A DNA stretch of 64,000 nt from Acidaminococcus fermentans DSM 20731 (GCF_000025305.1 NC_013740.1:1550001-1614000), one strand, 5' to 3'; shown: positions 1 to 7,380, numbered from the stretch's first letter. Notes: generated by a model not told the origin, from the sequence alone. A program made the numbers and translations.

Positions 1-394
1 GGATACCGGAAACGTTGGCCGGCTGATGCAGGGGAGCCATATCGCTCAGATCTTCGATCTGTTTCAGCACTTCGTCGGTAATCACAACGGATTCGTTGAA
101 GATTTCACCGCCGTGCACCACACGGTGGCCCACTGCATCGATTTCATCCATGGATTTGATGACACCGTGGTTGGGGTCAACCAGAGCAGCCAGGACTTTC
201 TTGATGCCGTCCACATGGTCGGGGATGGCGCTTTCCAGTCTTACTTTGTCCTTGCCGGCGGGGGTGTGGGTCAGAACGGAACCTTCGATGCCGATACGTT
301 CTACCAGACCTTTTGCGATGACAGATTCATCCTTCATATCAATCAGCTGATATTTGATGGAAGAGCTGCCGCAGTTTACAACAAAAATCTTCAT
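1..394 (-). CDS. ackA: acetate kinase, N-terminal part (cut by window edge)
   Basis: Acetate kinase makes ATP and acetate from acetyl phosphate in the cytoplasm, the last step of the Pta-AckA fermentation route. The visible 131 residues start MKIFVVNCGSSSIKYQL, the family's phosphate-binding N-terminus with the conserved N and GSSS, and continue to a VGHRVVHGG segment that is also characteristic. The ATG at 394 follows an ATCAGGAGG ribosome binding site. The gene runs off the left edge, so about two thirds of a usual 400-residue protein is missing from view. It is divergent from tmcAL across an AT-rich spacer of about 115 bp, which must hold both promoters. The identification is firm. Confidence 0.97.
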   Translation of the reverse strand, partial: MKIFVVNCGSSSIKYQLIDMKDESVIAKGLVERIGIEGSVLTHTPAGKDKVRLESAIPDHVDGIKKVLAALVDPNHGVIKSMDEIDAVGHRVVHGGEIFNESVVITDEVLKQIEDLSDMAPLHQPANVSGI

Positions 395-509
395 TACATT
401 GCCTCCTGATCGACTACTGATTTTAAACCAGTATTATGCTTATGCTATAATACTAATATATGTTAGCAAAGATTTTGGAATTTGTAAAATAAAAATTTGG
501 AGATTTGCC

Positions 510-1733
510 ATGGAACATCCTTCTGTCGTCGGCCTGGTGGCCGAATACAATCCCTTTCACCGGGGCCACGGCCATCAGCTGGAGGCAGTGCGGAGCCTGT
601 TGGGACCTGCCCTCCCGGTCATCGCCGTCATGAGCGGCAGCCTCACCCAGCGGGGAGAACTGCCCCTGTGGGACAAGTGGCGGCGGACCCGTCTGGCCCT
701 TCTGGGAGGCGCGGACCTGGTGCTGGAACTGCCGGTGACAGGCAGCCTGCAAAGCGCCCAGGGGTTCGCCTTTTTCGGGGTGGAGCTGCTGGCTGCCACC
801 GGCCTTGTGACCCATCTTTCCTTCGGCTGCGAAGCCAGGGACCCGGAGGCCCTGGTCCGGCTTTCCCGGGAGGAATTCACCCCGGAGGAATGGCGGCAGG
901 CCCTGGGGGACGGGCTCTCCTACGGAGCCGCCGCGGCCCGGCTGGCCAGTGAGCGGGATCCGGCCTACGGGGACCTGTTCACCGGTTCCAACAACCTGCT
1001 GGCCCTGGAATACCTCCGGGCCCTCCGGCCCCATCCGGAGATCCGTCCCCTGCCTATCCGCCGGGAAGGCACCCTCTACGGCAGCCGCACCCTCGATGAA
1101 AACGGCTGGCCCAGTGCTTCCGCTCTCCGCCAGGAGCTGCAGTGCCACGGGTTCACGGAAGCAGCGGCAGGCGCCCTGCCCCCGGCCCTCCGGCCCCTGT
1201 GCAGAGCCTGGTGGGAGGACGGGCTCCCTCTGCCGGACCGGGAACGGGCCCTGGACACCCTGCTGGCCTATGCCCTGGAAACCGGTTCCCCGGAAGGCAT
1301 GGCGGCCTGCACCCAGGTGTCCGAAGGGCTGGAAGACCGGATCTGGAAGCTGCGGCACTCCGGCGGTTTCGCCGCCCTGGTGGAACAGGTGAGCACCCGG
1401 CGGTACTCCCCCTCCCGGATCCGGCGGCTCCTGTGGCAGTACCTTCTCTCCGGTCCGGACTGCCGGTTCCGGGATGCCGCCCAGGCCGGTCCCCGGTACC
1501 TGCGGGTGCTGGGGATGACCCAGACCGGCCGGCAGCTGCTCCGGGCCATGAAAAAGACGGCCCGTCTGCCCCTTTTGACCGGCATCCAAAAGAACACCCT
1601 GGGCAAGGCCCCGGATCCCGGCTTCCGGCAGCAGCTCCAGCTGGATATCCGGGCCCAGGACCTGTTCCAGCTGGTGACGGAGGGCCGGGTGACGGACCGG
1701 GATTACAAAGAAAAGCCTGTTGTGCTCTTTTGA
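510..1733 (+). CDS. tmcAL: tRNA(Met) cytidine acetate ligase (TmcAL, YlbM family)
   Basis: TmcAL activates acetate with ATP and forms N4-acetylcytidine at the wobble base of elongator tRNA-Met. The product is 407 residues, the normal family size. It begins with VGLVAEYNPFHRGHGHQL (about residues 5-22), in which the HRGH tetrad is the nucleotidyltransferase HxGH motif, followed by the conserved MSGSLTQRGE stretch. The frame is open further upstream, but the ATG at 510 is preceded by a TTGGAGA site and aligns with the family start. Neighbouring coaD and rsmD match the usual Firmicute ylbM context, although here they are convergent. The use of acetate next to acetate kinase is suggestive but probably incidental. 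Confidence 0.93.
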   Translation: MEHPSVVGLVAEYNPFHRGHGHQLEAVRSLLGPALPVIAVMSGSLTQRGELPLWDKWRRTRLALLGGADLVLELPVTGSLQSAQGFAFFGVELLAATGLVTHLSFGCEARDPEALVRLSREEFTPEEWRQALGDGLSYGAAAARLASERDPAYGDLFTGSNNLLALEYLRALRPHPEIRPLPIRREGTLYGSRTLDENGWPSASALRQELQCHGFTEAAAGALPPALRPLCRAWWEDGLPLPDRERALDTLLAYALETGSPEGMAACTQVSEGLEDRIWKLRHSGGFAALVEQVSTRRYSPSRIRRLLWQYLLSGPDCRFRDAAQAGPRYLRVLGMTQTGRQLLRAMKKTARLPLLTGIQKNTLGKAPDPGFRQQLQLDIRAQDLFQLVTEGRVTDRDYKEKPVVLF

Positions 1734-1748
1734 CAGCACAACAGGCTT
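1713..1748. terminator. bidirectional rho-independent terminator
   Basis: A perfect 14-bp stem (AAGCCTGTTGTGCT and its complement) with an 8-nt loop overlaps the tmcAL stop codon. It is followed by a T-rich run on the plus strand and preceded by A-rich sequence, so it can serve both tmcAL and the convergent coiled-coil gene that ends at 1765. Confidence 0.85.
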
Positions 1749-1764
1749 CTTTCTTTCTGACCGA

Positions 1765-2331
1765 TTATTTCTCTTCTCCCCCGTTGTTCCCGGCATTCAG
1801 CTGGTGATCGGCGTCATAGCTGGATTTCAGGGCATTCCCGTTGTCCCGTACGGCACTGAGGGTCTTGGTGAGGTTTTCTTCCAGATAGTTGAACACATCC
1901 ATGGCATACTGCATGGATTCGCTGTGGAGTTTTTCCGCATAGGCATCGGCAGCCGCCCGCATGTCCTTGTCGTACTGCTGGGTGGTGGCGATGATGCCGT
2001 TGGCCTTTTCTTCGGCGGCCTTCACCACTTCTTCCTGGCGCACCAGACGGTCTGCTTCCGCTTTGGCCAGATCCACGATCCGTCCCCCTTCCGCATGGGC
2101 CTGTTCCACAATGTGGTCGGCTTCCGCCCGGGACTTGTCGATGATGTTCTTCTGTTCTTCCAGCAGGTCATGGGCCCGTTTCACTTCCAGAGGCACAGCG
2201 GCTCTCAGTTTGTCCATCACCATGGTGATCTCGTTTTCGTCGATCATTACCTTGTTGACAAGAGGGATCCTCCAGCCATCTGACAGAATGCTTTCCATTT
2301 CGTCCAAGATTTTATCCAATTCCATGACCAT
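1765..2331 (-). CDS. coiled-coil protein of unknown function (188 aa)
   Basis: I do not assign a function. The protein is highly charged and predicted to be almost entirely alpha-helical: residues about 45-160 are rich in Ala, Glu, Lys and Arg with heptad-like spacing, typical of a long coiled coil and reminiscent of V/F-type ATPase stalk subunits or DivIVA-like scaffolds. There is no signal peptide or membrane segment. Proteins of this type sit next to coaD and rsmD in other Negativicutes and are often loosely labelled ATPase-like. It lies 26 bp downstream of coaD and is probably in one operon rsmD-coaD-this gene. The first ATG has an AAGGA site 7 nt upstream; a second ATG at 2325 is possible. 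Confidence 0.75.
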   Translation of the reverse strand: MVMELDKILDEMESILSDGWRIPLVNKVMIDENEITMVMDKLRAAVPLEVKRAHDLLEEQKNIIDKSRAEADHIVEQAHAEGGRIVDLAKAEADRLVRQEEVVKAAEEKANGIIATTQQYDKDMRAAADAYAEKLHSESMQYAMDVFNYLEENLTKTLSAVRDNGNALKSSYDADHQLNAGNNGGEEK

Positions 2332-2357
2332 CTTTCCTTCCTTTTTTGTATTCGATC

Positions 2358-2852
2358 CTACCGTTTGAGAGATTGTTTCCCCCGGGCCATGACTTCCGCC
2401 CGGATGCAGTCCGGTACAAAACCGGAAATATCGCCGCCGAAATAGACCATTTCCCGCACTCCGGAAGAGCTGAGATAGGAATATTTGGCGTTGGTCATGA
2501 TGAACACCGTTTCCAGCTGTTCATCGATTTCCTTCATGAGCAGCGCCCGCTGGAATTCGTATTCGAAATCCGTAAACGCCCGCAGACCCCGGACAATGAA
2601 CCGGGCCCCTTCCTTCTCGCAGAATTCGTTGAGCAGACCGGAAAAACTGGTCACCCGCACATTGGGGATGTGGGCCGTTGCCTGACGGATCATGGCAACC
2701 CGTTCTTCCATGGAGAACATGGCCTTGTCCTTAGCCGGGTTCACGAAAACGCTGATGATCAGCTCATCGAACATTTTGCTGGCCCGTTCAAAAATATCCA
2801 GATGTCCCATGGTCACCGGGTCGAAACTGCCCGGACATACCGCTTTACGCAC
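2358..2852 (-). CDS. coaD: phosphopantetheine adenylyltransferase
   Basis: CoaD adenylylates 4'-phosphopantetheine to dephospho-CoA, the penultimate step of coenzyme A synthesis; coaBC of the same pathway lies at 18.9-20.1 kb. The 164-residue product has the N-terminal CPGSFDPVTMGHLDI motif (HxGH class, here TMGH) and the YSYLSSSGVRE signature near residue 125-135 that contacts ATP. The start codon is GTG at 2852, placed by a GGAGG site 6 nt upstream. It sits between rsmD and the coiled-coil gene, the common Firmicute rsmD-coaD pairing. Confidence 0.96.
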   Translation of the reverse strand: MRKAVCPGSFDPVTMGHLDIFERASKMFDELIISVFVNPAKDKAMFSMEERVAMIRQATAHIPNVRVTSFSGLLNEFCEKEGARFIVRGLRAFTDFEYEFQRALLMKEIDEQLETVFIMTNAKYSYLSSSGVREMVYFGGDISGFVPDCIRAEVMARGKQSLKR

Positions 2853-2905
2853 GTTGAACCTCCAAGAGAAGCAGATTTGCTACGTACCATTATAACAAAA
2901 ACGAT

Positions 2906-3460
2906 TCAGCTTTTCCACACTATTAGGGAGATTTTCGTATCCCCGTACTTTTCCTGCCGAAATTCCGTGCCCTGGGGCAGATAGTCCCCCGGGTCCTCTT
3001 CCAGGGAATGTTCCAGCACCAGCAGGCCGCCAGGCTTCAGCACCGGCCATTTCTCCAGGGCCTCCACCACCTTCCGGTTCAGCCCCTTGTTGTAGGGCGG
3101 GTCCGAAAAGATCAGATCGAAGGTCTTTCCCTGCTGGGCCATCATGGCAAGGCCGTTCACCGCGTCGGTGTGGATCATGTTTACCTGCTCCCCGGCCCGG
3201 GCCTTTTCCACATTGGCCTTCACCAGCTTCAGGCTTTCCCGGCTTTTGTCGAAATACACCACCTGTTCCGCCCCCCGGCTCCAGGCTTCCAGGCCCAGGT
3301 TCCCGGTGCCCGCAAAGGCGTCCAGCACGGTGCTGCCGGGGATCCGGCTCTGGATGATGTTGAACAGAGCTTCCTTCACCCGGTCCGCCGTGGGCCGCAC
3401 CAGGTAATTCTTCGGGGTCACCAGTTTCAGTCCCCTGGCCTTTCCCGTTATGATTCGCAT
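2906..3460 (-). CDS. rsmD: 16S rRNA (guanine(966)-N2)-methyltransferase RsmD
   Basis: RsmD methylates N2 of G966 in the P-site region of 16S rRNA in the assembled small subunit, using S-adenosylmethionine. The 184-residue protein starts MRIITGKARG, has the SAM-binding VLDAFAGTGNLGLEA loop (about residues 44-58) and the catalytic DPPYNK motif near residue 122. The ATG at 3460 is chosen because a GAGG site lies 8 nt upstream; an in-frame TTG two codons earlier is less well placed. It is the first gene of a leftward rsmD-coaD operon, divergent from the DUF4127 gene. Confidence 0.95.
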   Translation of the reverse strand: MRIITGKARGLKLVTPKNYLVRPTADRVKEALFNIIQSRIPGSTVLDAFAGTGNLGLEAWSRGAEQVVYFDKSRESLKLVKANVEKARAGEQVNMIHTDAVNGLAMMAQQGKTFDLIFSDPPYNKGLNRKVVEALEKWPVLKPGGLLVLEHSLEEDPGDYLPQGTEFRQEKYGDTKISLIVWKS

Positions 3461-3520
3461 ACACAAAACCTCTTCCGTACGTTATAATAGATAAATATCC
3501 TATAAAAGGAGGGTCCTCCC

Positions 3521-5176
3521 GTGAAGTGGAAGAACGTTCTCCTGCCGGCCGTCACGGTCTTTGCGGCCGCAGGTGTATTGTACCATACTCTGGCGCCCAA
3601 AGGGGCTGTTTTTTCCCCGGGACCGGTGCCGGCGGCAGAAAACTGGGCCCTGCTGCCCCTGGACAACCGTCCCCCCTGCCGGGATTTCACCGAAGAGCTG
3701 GGGGCCCTGGGAGGCATCCATTTCACGGCTCCGCCCAGTGAGATCATGGACTGGTACGACGAACCGGCCCATATCCCGGCCCTGAAGACCTGGCTGGCCG
3801 GTACCCTGCCCCGGCAGCAGGGGGCCCTCCTTTCCACAGACCTGATGATCTTCGGAGGCCTGCTCCATTCCCGGATGGAACCCCTGACGGACCGGAAGGC
3901 CGGGGACTTTTTCACCTGGCTGGAAGAACTGAAAGATGACAATCCGGACAAACAGTTCTATCTGTACTCCATCATCCCCCGGCTGCTGATCAGCGACCAT
4001 GTGCTGCCGGACCGGTGGTACCAGTGGCATCTCATGACCTGGACCATCAACATGGACAAGAAGATCCGGGGGCTGCCCTACGACAGGGAAAACTACGAAG
4101 AAGTCAAGGCCCTGATCCCCATGGACCTGAAGTGGAAGTACATCACCCTGTACCGGGACAACGACCGGTTCAACGAGGAACTGGTCCAGTTCGTCACCGA
4201 GGAGAACCTGACGGACCTGGTGATCGGCCAGGACGATGCCCATCCCTACGGACTGCCCAACTACAACCGGCTGAACGCAGGGGCCTATCCCCAGGCCTAC
4301 GACCTGCACCCGCCCATCTACACCTCCCAGGGAGCCGACGAACTGGGGGCCCTGGCCGCCGCCCGGATCTACAGCCGGCGCACCGGCTACCGGCCCAGGA
4401 TCCGGGTGCTGTACGGGGATCCGGCCATGAAGGACTATACACTCCATTTCGTGCCCCTGACTTTGGGCCAGATCGCCGAGGAAAAGATCCGGCTGGCCAA
4501 CGGCACTGAAACCGGTTCCCTGGAGGATGCGGATTTCGTCCTGTACATCCACTGCGGCGGAGAAAAAGCGGAAGACAGCACCCGGATCGCCCGGGACATC
4601 AAAGAGTTGATGGAAAAGAAGCCCGTGGCCCTGGTGGACCTTTCCACCCGTTTTGCCGCCGGGGACTGCATCCTGCCCCATCTCATGGCCAACGGAACGC
4701 CGCTGCCCCGGCTGCTGGCCTATTCCGGCTGGAACACCGCTTCCAACGCCATCGGCACCGCCTTGGCCCAGGGGACCATCGTATCCGGCCAGGCCCAAAA
4801 ACTGCCCAGGGACCAGCTGCCCGCTCTGTACAGCGCCAATTTCCAGTTCAACTACGCCCGGTTCCTGGACGACTGGGCCTACCAGAAGCTGATCCGTCCC
4901 CACATGGCCGAACTCCAGGACCTGAACGGGGTAGCCCCGGAAAAAGGCGGGGATTACCCCAACGCCGCCACCTGCTACCTGTCCCGGGAACTGGGAATCT
5001 ACCACCAGGTACTGCTGTGGTACTGCCGCCAGTTCCCCTACTACAAGGACGGGGAGAACCGGTACTGGTTCCGGGATGCCCAGTTTGCCGTGAACCTGCC
5101 CTGGGAGCGGCCTTTTGAGATCCGCCTGAAAATTTTTCCGGAATTTGGCAAAGAACAGTTGACAAAAGGCCAATAA
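3521..5176 (+). CDS. exported DUF4127 family protein
   Basis: The 551-residue protein has a basic N-terminus and a hydrophobic segment (about residues 6-24) that looks like a signal peptide or anchor. It then carries the LLPLDNRPPCRDF motif at about residues 44-57 that marks DUF4127, a family common in Firmicutes. Acidic and glycine-rich motifs such as DDAHPYG and AAGDCILPHLMANG are regularly spaced, but no catalytic mechanism is established, so I propose none. The start is GTG at 3521 with an AAAGGAGG site 7 nt upstream; a TATAAT sits at 3483-3488. The GGAGG is followed closely by CCTCC, so a weak hairpin could limit translation. The tRNA-Pro promoter overlaps the end of this gene. Confidence 0.85.
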   Translation: MKWKNVLLPAVTVFAAAGVLYHTLAPKGAVFSPGPVPAAENWALLPLDNRPPCRDFTEELGALGGIHFTAPPSEIMDWYDEPAHIPALKTWLAGTLPRQQGALLSTDLMIFGGLLHSRMEPLTDRKAGDFFTWLEELKDDNPDKQFYLYSIIPRLLISDHVLPDRWYQWHLMTWTINMDKKIRGLPYDRENYEEVKALIPMDLKWKYITLYRDNDRFNEELVQFVTEENLTDLVIGQDDAHPYGLPNYNRLNAGAYPQAYDLHPPIYTSQGADELGALAAARIYSRRTGYRPRIRVLYGDPAMKDYTLHFVPLTLGQIAEEKIRLANGTETGSLEDADFVLYIHCGGEKAEDSTRIARDIKELMEKKPVALVDLSTRFAAGDCILPHLMANGTPLPRLLAYSGWNTASNAIGTALAQGTIVSGQAQKLPRDQLPALYSANFQFNYARFLDDWAYQKLIRPHMAELQDLNGVAPEKGGDYPNAATCYLSRELGIYHQVLLWYCRQFPYYKDGENRYWFRDAQFAVNLPWERPFEIRLKIFPEFGKEQLTKGQ

Positions 5177-5187
5177 CCCTCTATAAT
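5159..5187 (+). promoter_or_regulatory. promoter of tRNA-Pro, overlapping the upstream gene's end
   Basis: TTGACA (5159-5164) and TATAAT (5182-5187) are separated by exactly 17 bp, a full consensus vegetative promoter. The -35 box and half the spacer lie inside the last codons of the DUF4127 gene. The expected start point is a few bases before the mature tRNA. Confidence 0.9.
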
Positions 5188-5200
5188 CTATTTGTGTTGT

Positions 5201-5277
5201 CGGGGCGTAGCGCAGTTTGGTAGCGCGCTTGGTTCGGGACTAAGAGGCCGCAGGTTCGAATCCTGTCGCCCCGACCA
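5201..5277 (+). tRNA. tRNA-Pro (anticodon CGG)
   Basis: The 77-nt cloverleaf has a 7-bp acceptor stem (CGGGGCG with CGCCCCG), a D arm with GGTAGCGC, an anticodon stem CTTGG/CTAAG around loop TTCGGGA giving anticodon CGG, a GGTTCGAATCC T arm, and an encoded 3' CCA. It reads CCG codons, which are abundant in this GC-rich genome. Confidence 0.96.
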
Positions 5278-5291
5278 ACTTGAAAAAGGAC

Positions 5292-5320
5292 AGCCGTCAC
5301 CTTCGGGTGGCGGCTTTTTT
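5292..5320 (+). terminator. terminator of tRNA-Pro
   Basis: A 10-bp stem AGCCGTCACC with a TTCG tetraloop, followed by a run of T residues, 14 nt after the tRNA CCA end. Confidence 0.92.
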
Positions 5321-5600
5321 GGATTTTGTCGTTTGTCGTTGAGGAAGCCAGATGCCGGGCATCTGGCTTTGAACGTATTGGCCCCCTGGGCGGCCGGGCC
5401 TGCGCCCCCTACGGTACCCCAATAGATCATTAGATTTCCGCCGTTCACAGGGCCGTGTCTAACTTCTTACCATCCCCCCAAAATCCCATTCATGCCGGTA
5501 AAATGCCCGATAATGACCTTCTTTTTCCAGTTGGGAAGGATTTTTTCTGTTCCATTCAGAAGAAGTTGTTAAGGCCGGACTATAATTGACCTAAAGGGGG
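5321..5600. other. gene-free spacer with a hairpin and one REP-like repeat
   Basis: No supported gene lies here. It contains a small hairpin (GCCAGATGCC/GGCATCTGGC, 5347-5367), a copy of the interspersed GC-rich repeat (5372-5425) and a short palindrome AATTGACC...GGTCAAATT (5584-5606) at the decayed end of the neighbouring pseudogene. Confidence 0.6.
5372..5425 (+). repeat. REP-like interspersed repeat
   Basis: This copy shares the leading AACGTATTGGCCCCCTGGGCGG block with the copy at 7158-7201 and the trailing CCCCCTACGGTACC block with the copy at 7276-7320. It belongs to the dispersed family described in the findings. Confidence 0.75.
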
Positions 5601-6514
5601 TCAAATTGAACCCGGGCTTGACAGGATCTTTTCATCACTGCCTTCCTGCCAGCCTTTCCGTGCGGCCAGTTCATGGATGACCCGGTTCCCCACTTTTGCT
5701 CAGTTCGTTCACCAGTTCCTGCTTTTCCTGGACTTTCCCCTTGTCAAAGATGGTCGCCAGTTTCTGGAGGCTGTTTTTCGTGTCCCGGTTCAGCTGTTTT
5801 ACCGGCTGGACCTGTTTTTCTCTCTCCCGGATGATGATACTTCCGACAGAGATACCGGCTTTTGTGGTGCTTTCTGCCCGTCCTTTGACAGTGCTCACCA
5901 CTTCAGGATAGAGTCCCCGTTCATTGAGTTTTTGCCGGTCTTCCTGTCCGGTCCGGGTGGTGGCAGAAAAAGCCACACCCTGTCCATCCGCTTTGTACGC
6001 CGCTTTGTTTTCCACATCTTCCCAGCTGAGGGTTCCCGTTTCCAGACAGTTCCTTTCTGCTGGCGCATCGCTGTCGATCACGGCTCCCTTCAAATGGGTA
6101 TTTCCCCTTGTCTGGATCCGGAACCCCTGGTCTCCTGCATAGATCCCCGCCTGTTCCGTCACGCTTTCGTAATCGGAACGGAGTGTCTGTTTCTGGGCGC
6201 TGCCCCTTCCGGAAACATGGCCTCCTCCGGCAGAGACGGAAATTCCCCCTCCTGTATTCCGGCTGTCATAGGTCTCCCGATCCTGGAGGCTTTCCAGGCG
6301 CAGATTTCCTCCAGTTTCCGCCTGTACCTGCCGGCCTTCCATCCGGCTGCCGTTCTCCCGGGTTTTCCAGCCTCTCCATCCGCTTTCTCTGTTCCTGTCT
6401 GGCCTGCTGCAGCTGTTCCTGCTGCAAAAATGGATTGGGCGCAGCAAAAACAGGGCATGCCGTCCCCCACAGCACACCCACTGCCCCTATAATCCCGGTC
6501 CATTGTCTCCCCAT
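5601..6514 (-). pseudogene. remnant of a two-partner secretion locus (hemagglutinin-repeat exoprotein)
   Basis: The minus strand carries three consecutive segments in different frames. The first (from ATG 6514 to about 6350) encodes a clear signal peptide, MGRQWTGIIGAVGVLWG and a VFA cleavage region, followed by a Gln/Arg-rich stretch like the mature N-terminus of FhaC/ShlB-type outer-membrane transporters. The second (about 6345 to 5671) has classic filamentous hemagglutinin C-terminal features: ETGGNLRLESLQD, SVTEQAGIYAGDQGF, GNTHLKGAVIDSD and TGTLSWEDVENKA. The third (about 5690 to 5601) continues in another frame with VIHELAARKGWQEGSDEKI, which normally follows in that family. At least two frame breaks and a large internal deletion make it non-functional. 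A good promoter lies upstream. A secreted adhesin or contact-dependent toxin was probably once encoded here. Confidence 0.8.
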
Positions 6515-6554
6515 GATCCACAATCCCCGTTGTTTGTTGATACTTTCTGGGTTC

Positions 6555-6583
6555 AGTATACCGTAAGGGTCTTTTTATGACAA
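6555..6583 (-). promoter_or_regulatory. promoter upstream of the secretion pseudogene
   Basis: On the minus strand TTGTCA (complement of 6578-6583) and TATACT (complement of 6555-6560) are separated by 17 bp, about 40 bp ahead of the signal-peptide ATG. The promoter looks intact although the gene is broken. Confidence 0.75.
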
Positions 6584-6651
6584 GATTTTCATTTTTTCAC
6601 AAAAATATTCATAAGGTGGTCAATCTCAGGGACCTGTGATACAATGAAAAA

Positions 6652-6733
6652 GAAGCTGTCCATTTGGTCAGCCCCGTTGGATTTTGGTTTAAGAAAACCC
6701 GCCTATCGTTTGTGACCGACGGCGGGTTTCCTT
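6652..6733 (+). ncRNA. candidate small RNA, unit 1 (possible orphan antitoxin)
   Basis: A promoter-like pair, TGGTCA (6617-6622) and TACAAT (6640-6645) with 17-bp spacing, is followed by about 80 nt without a credible ORF. The unit ends in a hairpin, AAACCCGCC (6695-6703) pairing with GGCGGGTTT (6721-6729). It is a paralogue of the next unit: both hold GCTGTC, GGTCAGCCCC, GAAA(n)CCGCCTA and GGCGG(G/A)TTTC(C/T)TTATGC in the same order. No hydrophobic ORF remains downstream on the opposite strand. The 5' end is inferred. Confidence 0.5.
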
Positions 6734-6789
6734 ATGCCCCCCTTATATACCTCTCTTGCAATCCCCTGTAACTGTGTTATAATGAAAAT

Positions 6790-6878
6790 ACAAATGGTGC
6801 TGTCTGGTGACGGTCAGCCCCATAGCAGTATATGGAAAGAAATCCGCCTACTGTTGGAAGCTGGAGGCGGATTTCTTT
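6790..6878 (+). ncRNA. candidate antisense small RNA, unit 2 (type I antitoxin-like)
   Basis: TTGCAA (6756-6761) and TATAAT (6778-6783), spaced by 16 bp, precede a unit of about 90 nt ending in a strong hairpin GAAATCCGCCT (6839-6849)/AGGCGGATTTC (6865-6875) with T-rich flanks on both sides. The unit runs towards, and ends on, the stop codon of the 22-residue hydrophobic ORF on the other strand. The shared hairpin would make the two RNAs overlap at their 3' ends. Its GCCCCAU could pair with AUGGGGU just upstream of that ORF's start. This layout matches fst/RNAII and txpA/RatA loci. It is prediction only. Confidence 0.5.
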
Positions 6879-6945
6879 ATGCACGAATTGCAACGATGAT
6901 TACGAAGAGGATTACCAAAAAGGTAAAAAAATCGTATTTCGTCAT
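6877..6945 (-). CDS. candidate 22-aa hydrophobic type I toxin peptide
   Basis: The ORF encodes a polar tip of about five residues (MTKYD), one hydrophobic helix (about residues 6-20, rich in Phe, Val, Ile and Leu), and a short tail with Arg21. Size and profile resemble Fst, TxpA or holin-like type I toxins, but I cannot tie it to a named family. The ATG at 6945 has GGGGTGGTG about 4-10 nt upstream, and that segment can pair with an upstream CCCCA (stem around GAGA), which would hide the ribosome site. The same frame is open upstream to 7068, but that extension lacks a ribosome site. The convergent small RNA at 6790-6878 ends on its stop codon. Confidence 0.45.
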   Translation of the reverse strand: MTKYDFFTFLVILFVIIVAIRA

Positions 6946-7007
6946 AGGGCACCACCCCATCTCTGGGGCAAGATTTGACCGCCTGCCGTATAGACAACAC
7001 CGTGTAC

Positions 7008-7016
7008 AGTATAACA
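7008..7016 (-). promoter_or_regulatory. extended -10 promoter for the hydrophobic peptide
   Basis: The minus strand reads TGTTATACT here, a TATACT box with the TGn extension, about 65 nt upstream of the peptide ATG. No good -35 box is visible. Confidence 0.4.
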
Positions 7017-7033
7017 TACATTGAAACAAGAAG

Positions 7034-7157
7034 GGGGTGTGAAAAAATGCTTTTTCACACCCCGTCACTAGTCACTAGTCTCTAGTCACTAGCCGATGGA
7101 AGCCAGCTGACGCAAGCGAAATAAAGGCGCTGTGGATGATTTTTTCACAGCGCCTTT
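7034..7157. repeat. composite hairpin-heptad-hairpin element, copy A
   Basis: A 13-bp hairpin (7034-7063, GGGGTGTGAAAAA arm) is followed by four heptads of GTCACTA/GTCTCTA type (7064-7091), the CCGATGGAAGCCAGC block, and a second 12-bp hairpin (7123-7157, AAAGGCGCTGTG arm). The element at 18610-18831 has the same parts in inverted order with 18 heptads, so this is a dispersed composite repeat. Both hairpins have T-rich loops or flanks and may also terminate transcription. Confidence 0.75.
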
Positions 7158-7320
7158 AAACGTATTGGCCCCCTGGGCGGCCGGGATGGGTTCCCCTGCG
7201 GATTTCCATCAAACAATCGACTCGAATCCGTAGAGGCGGCTCAAAACTTCCGCGAAGCAAAATGTCGTCAGAACCGGTCTTGGCGGACCGCCCGGCATGC
7301 GCCCCCTACGGTACCGCAAT
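7158..7320 (+). repeat. two REP-like interspersed repeat copies
   Basis: Copies at 7158-7201 (AACGTATTGGCCCCCTGGGC block) and 7276-7320 (GGACCGC-CCGGCAT-GCGCCCC followed by CTACGGTACCGCAAT). Between them and the gene end at 7381 only short direct repeats of the CTCTGCACT type are seen, so 7158-7380 holds no gene. Confidence 0.7.
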
Positions 7321-7380
7321 GAATCGTTGGTTTCCCGCCGTCCAGCTCTTCACTCTGCACTCTTCCCTCTGCACTTGCCC

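Noticed and set aside
6735-6840. A second toxin ORF facing small-RNA unit 1
   Set aside because: The only minus-strand frame there (MGLTVTRQHHLYFHYN...) is polar, without a membrane segment or ribosome site, so no toxin is supported.
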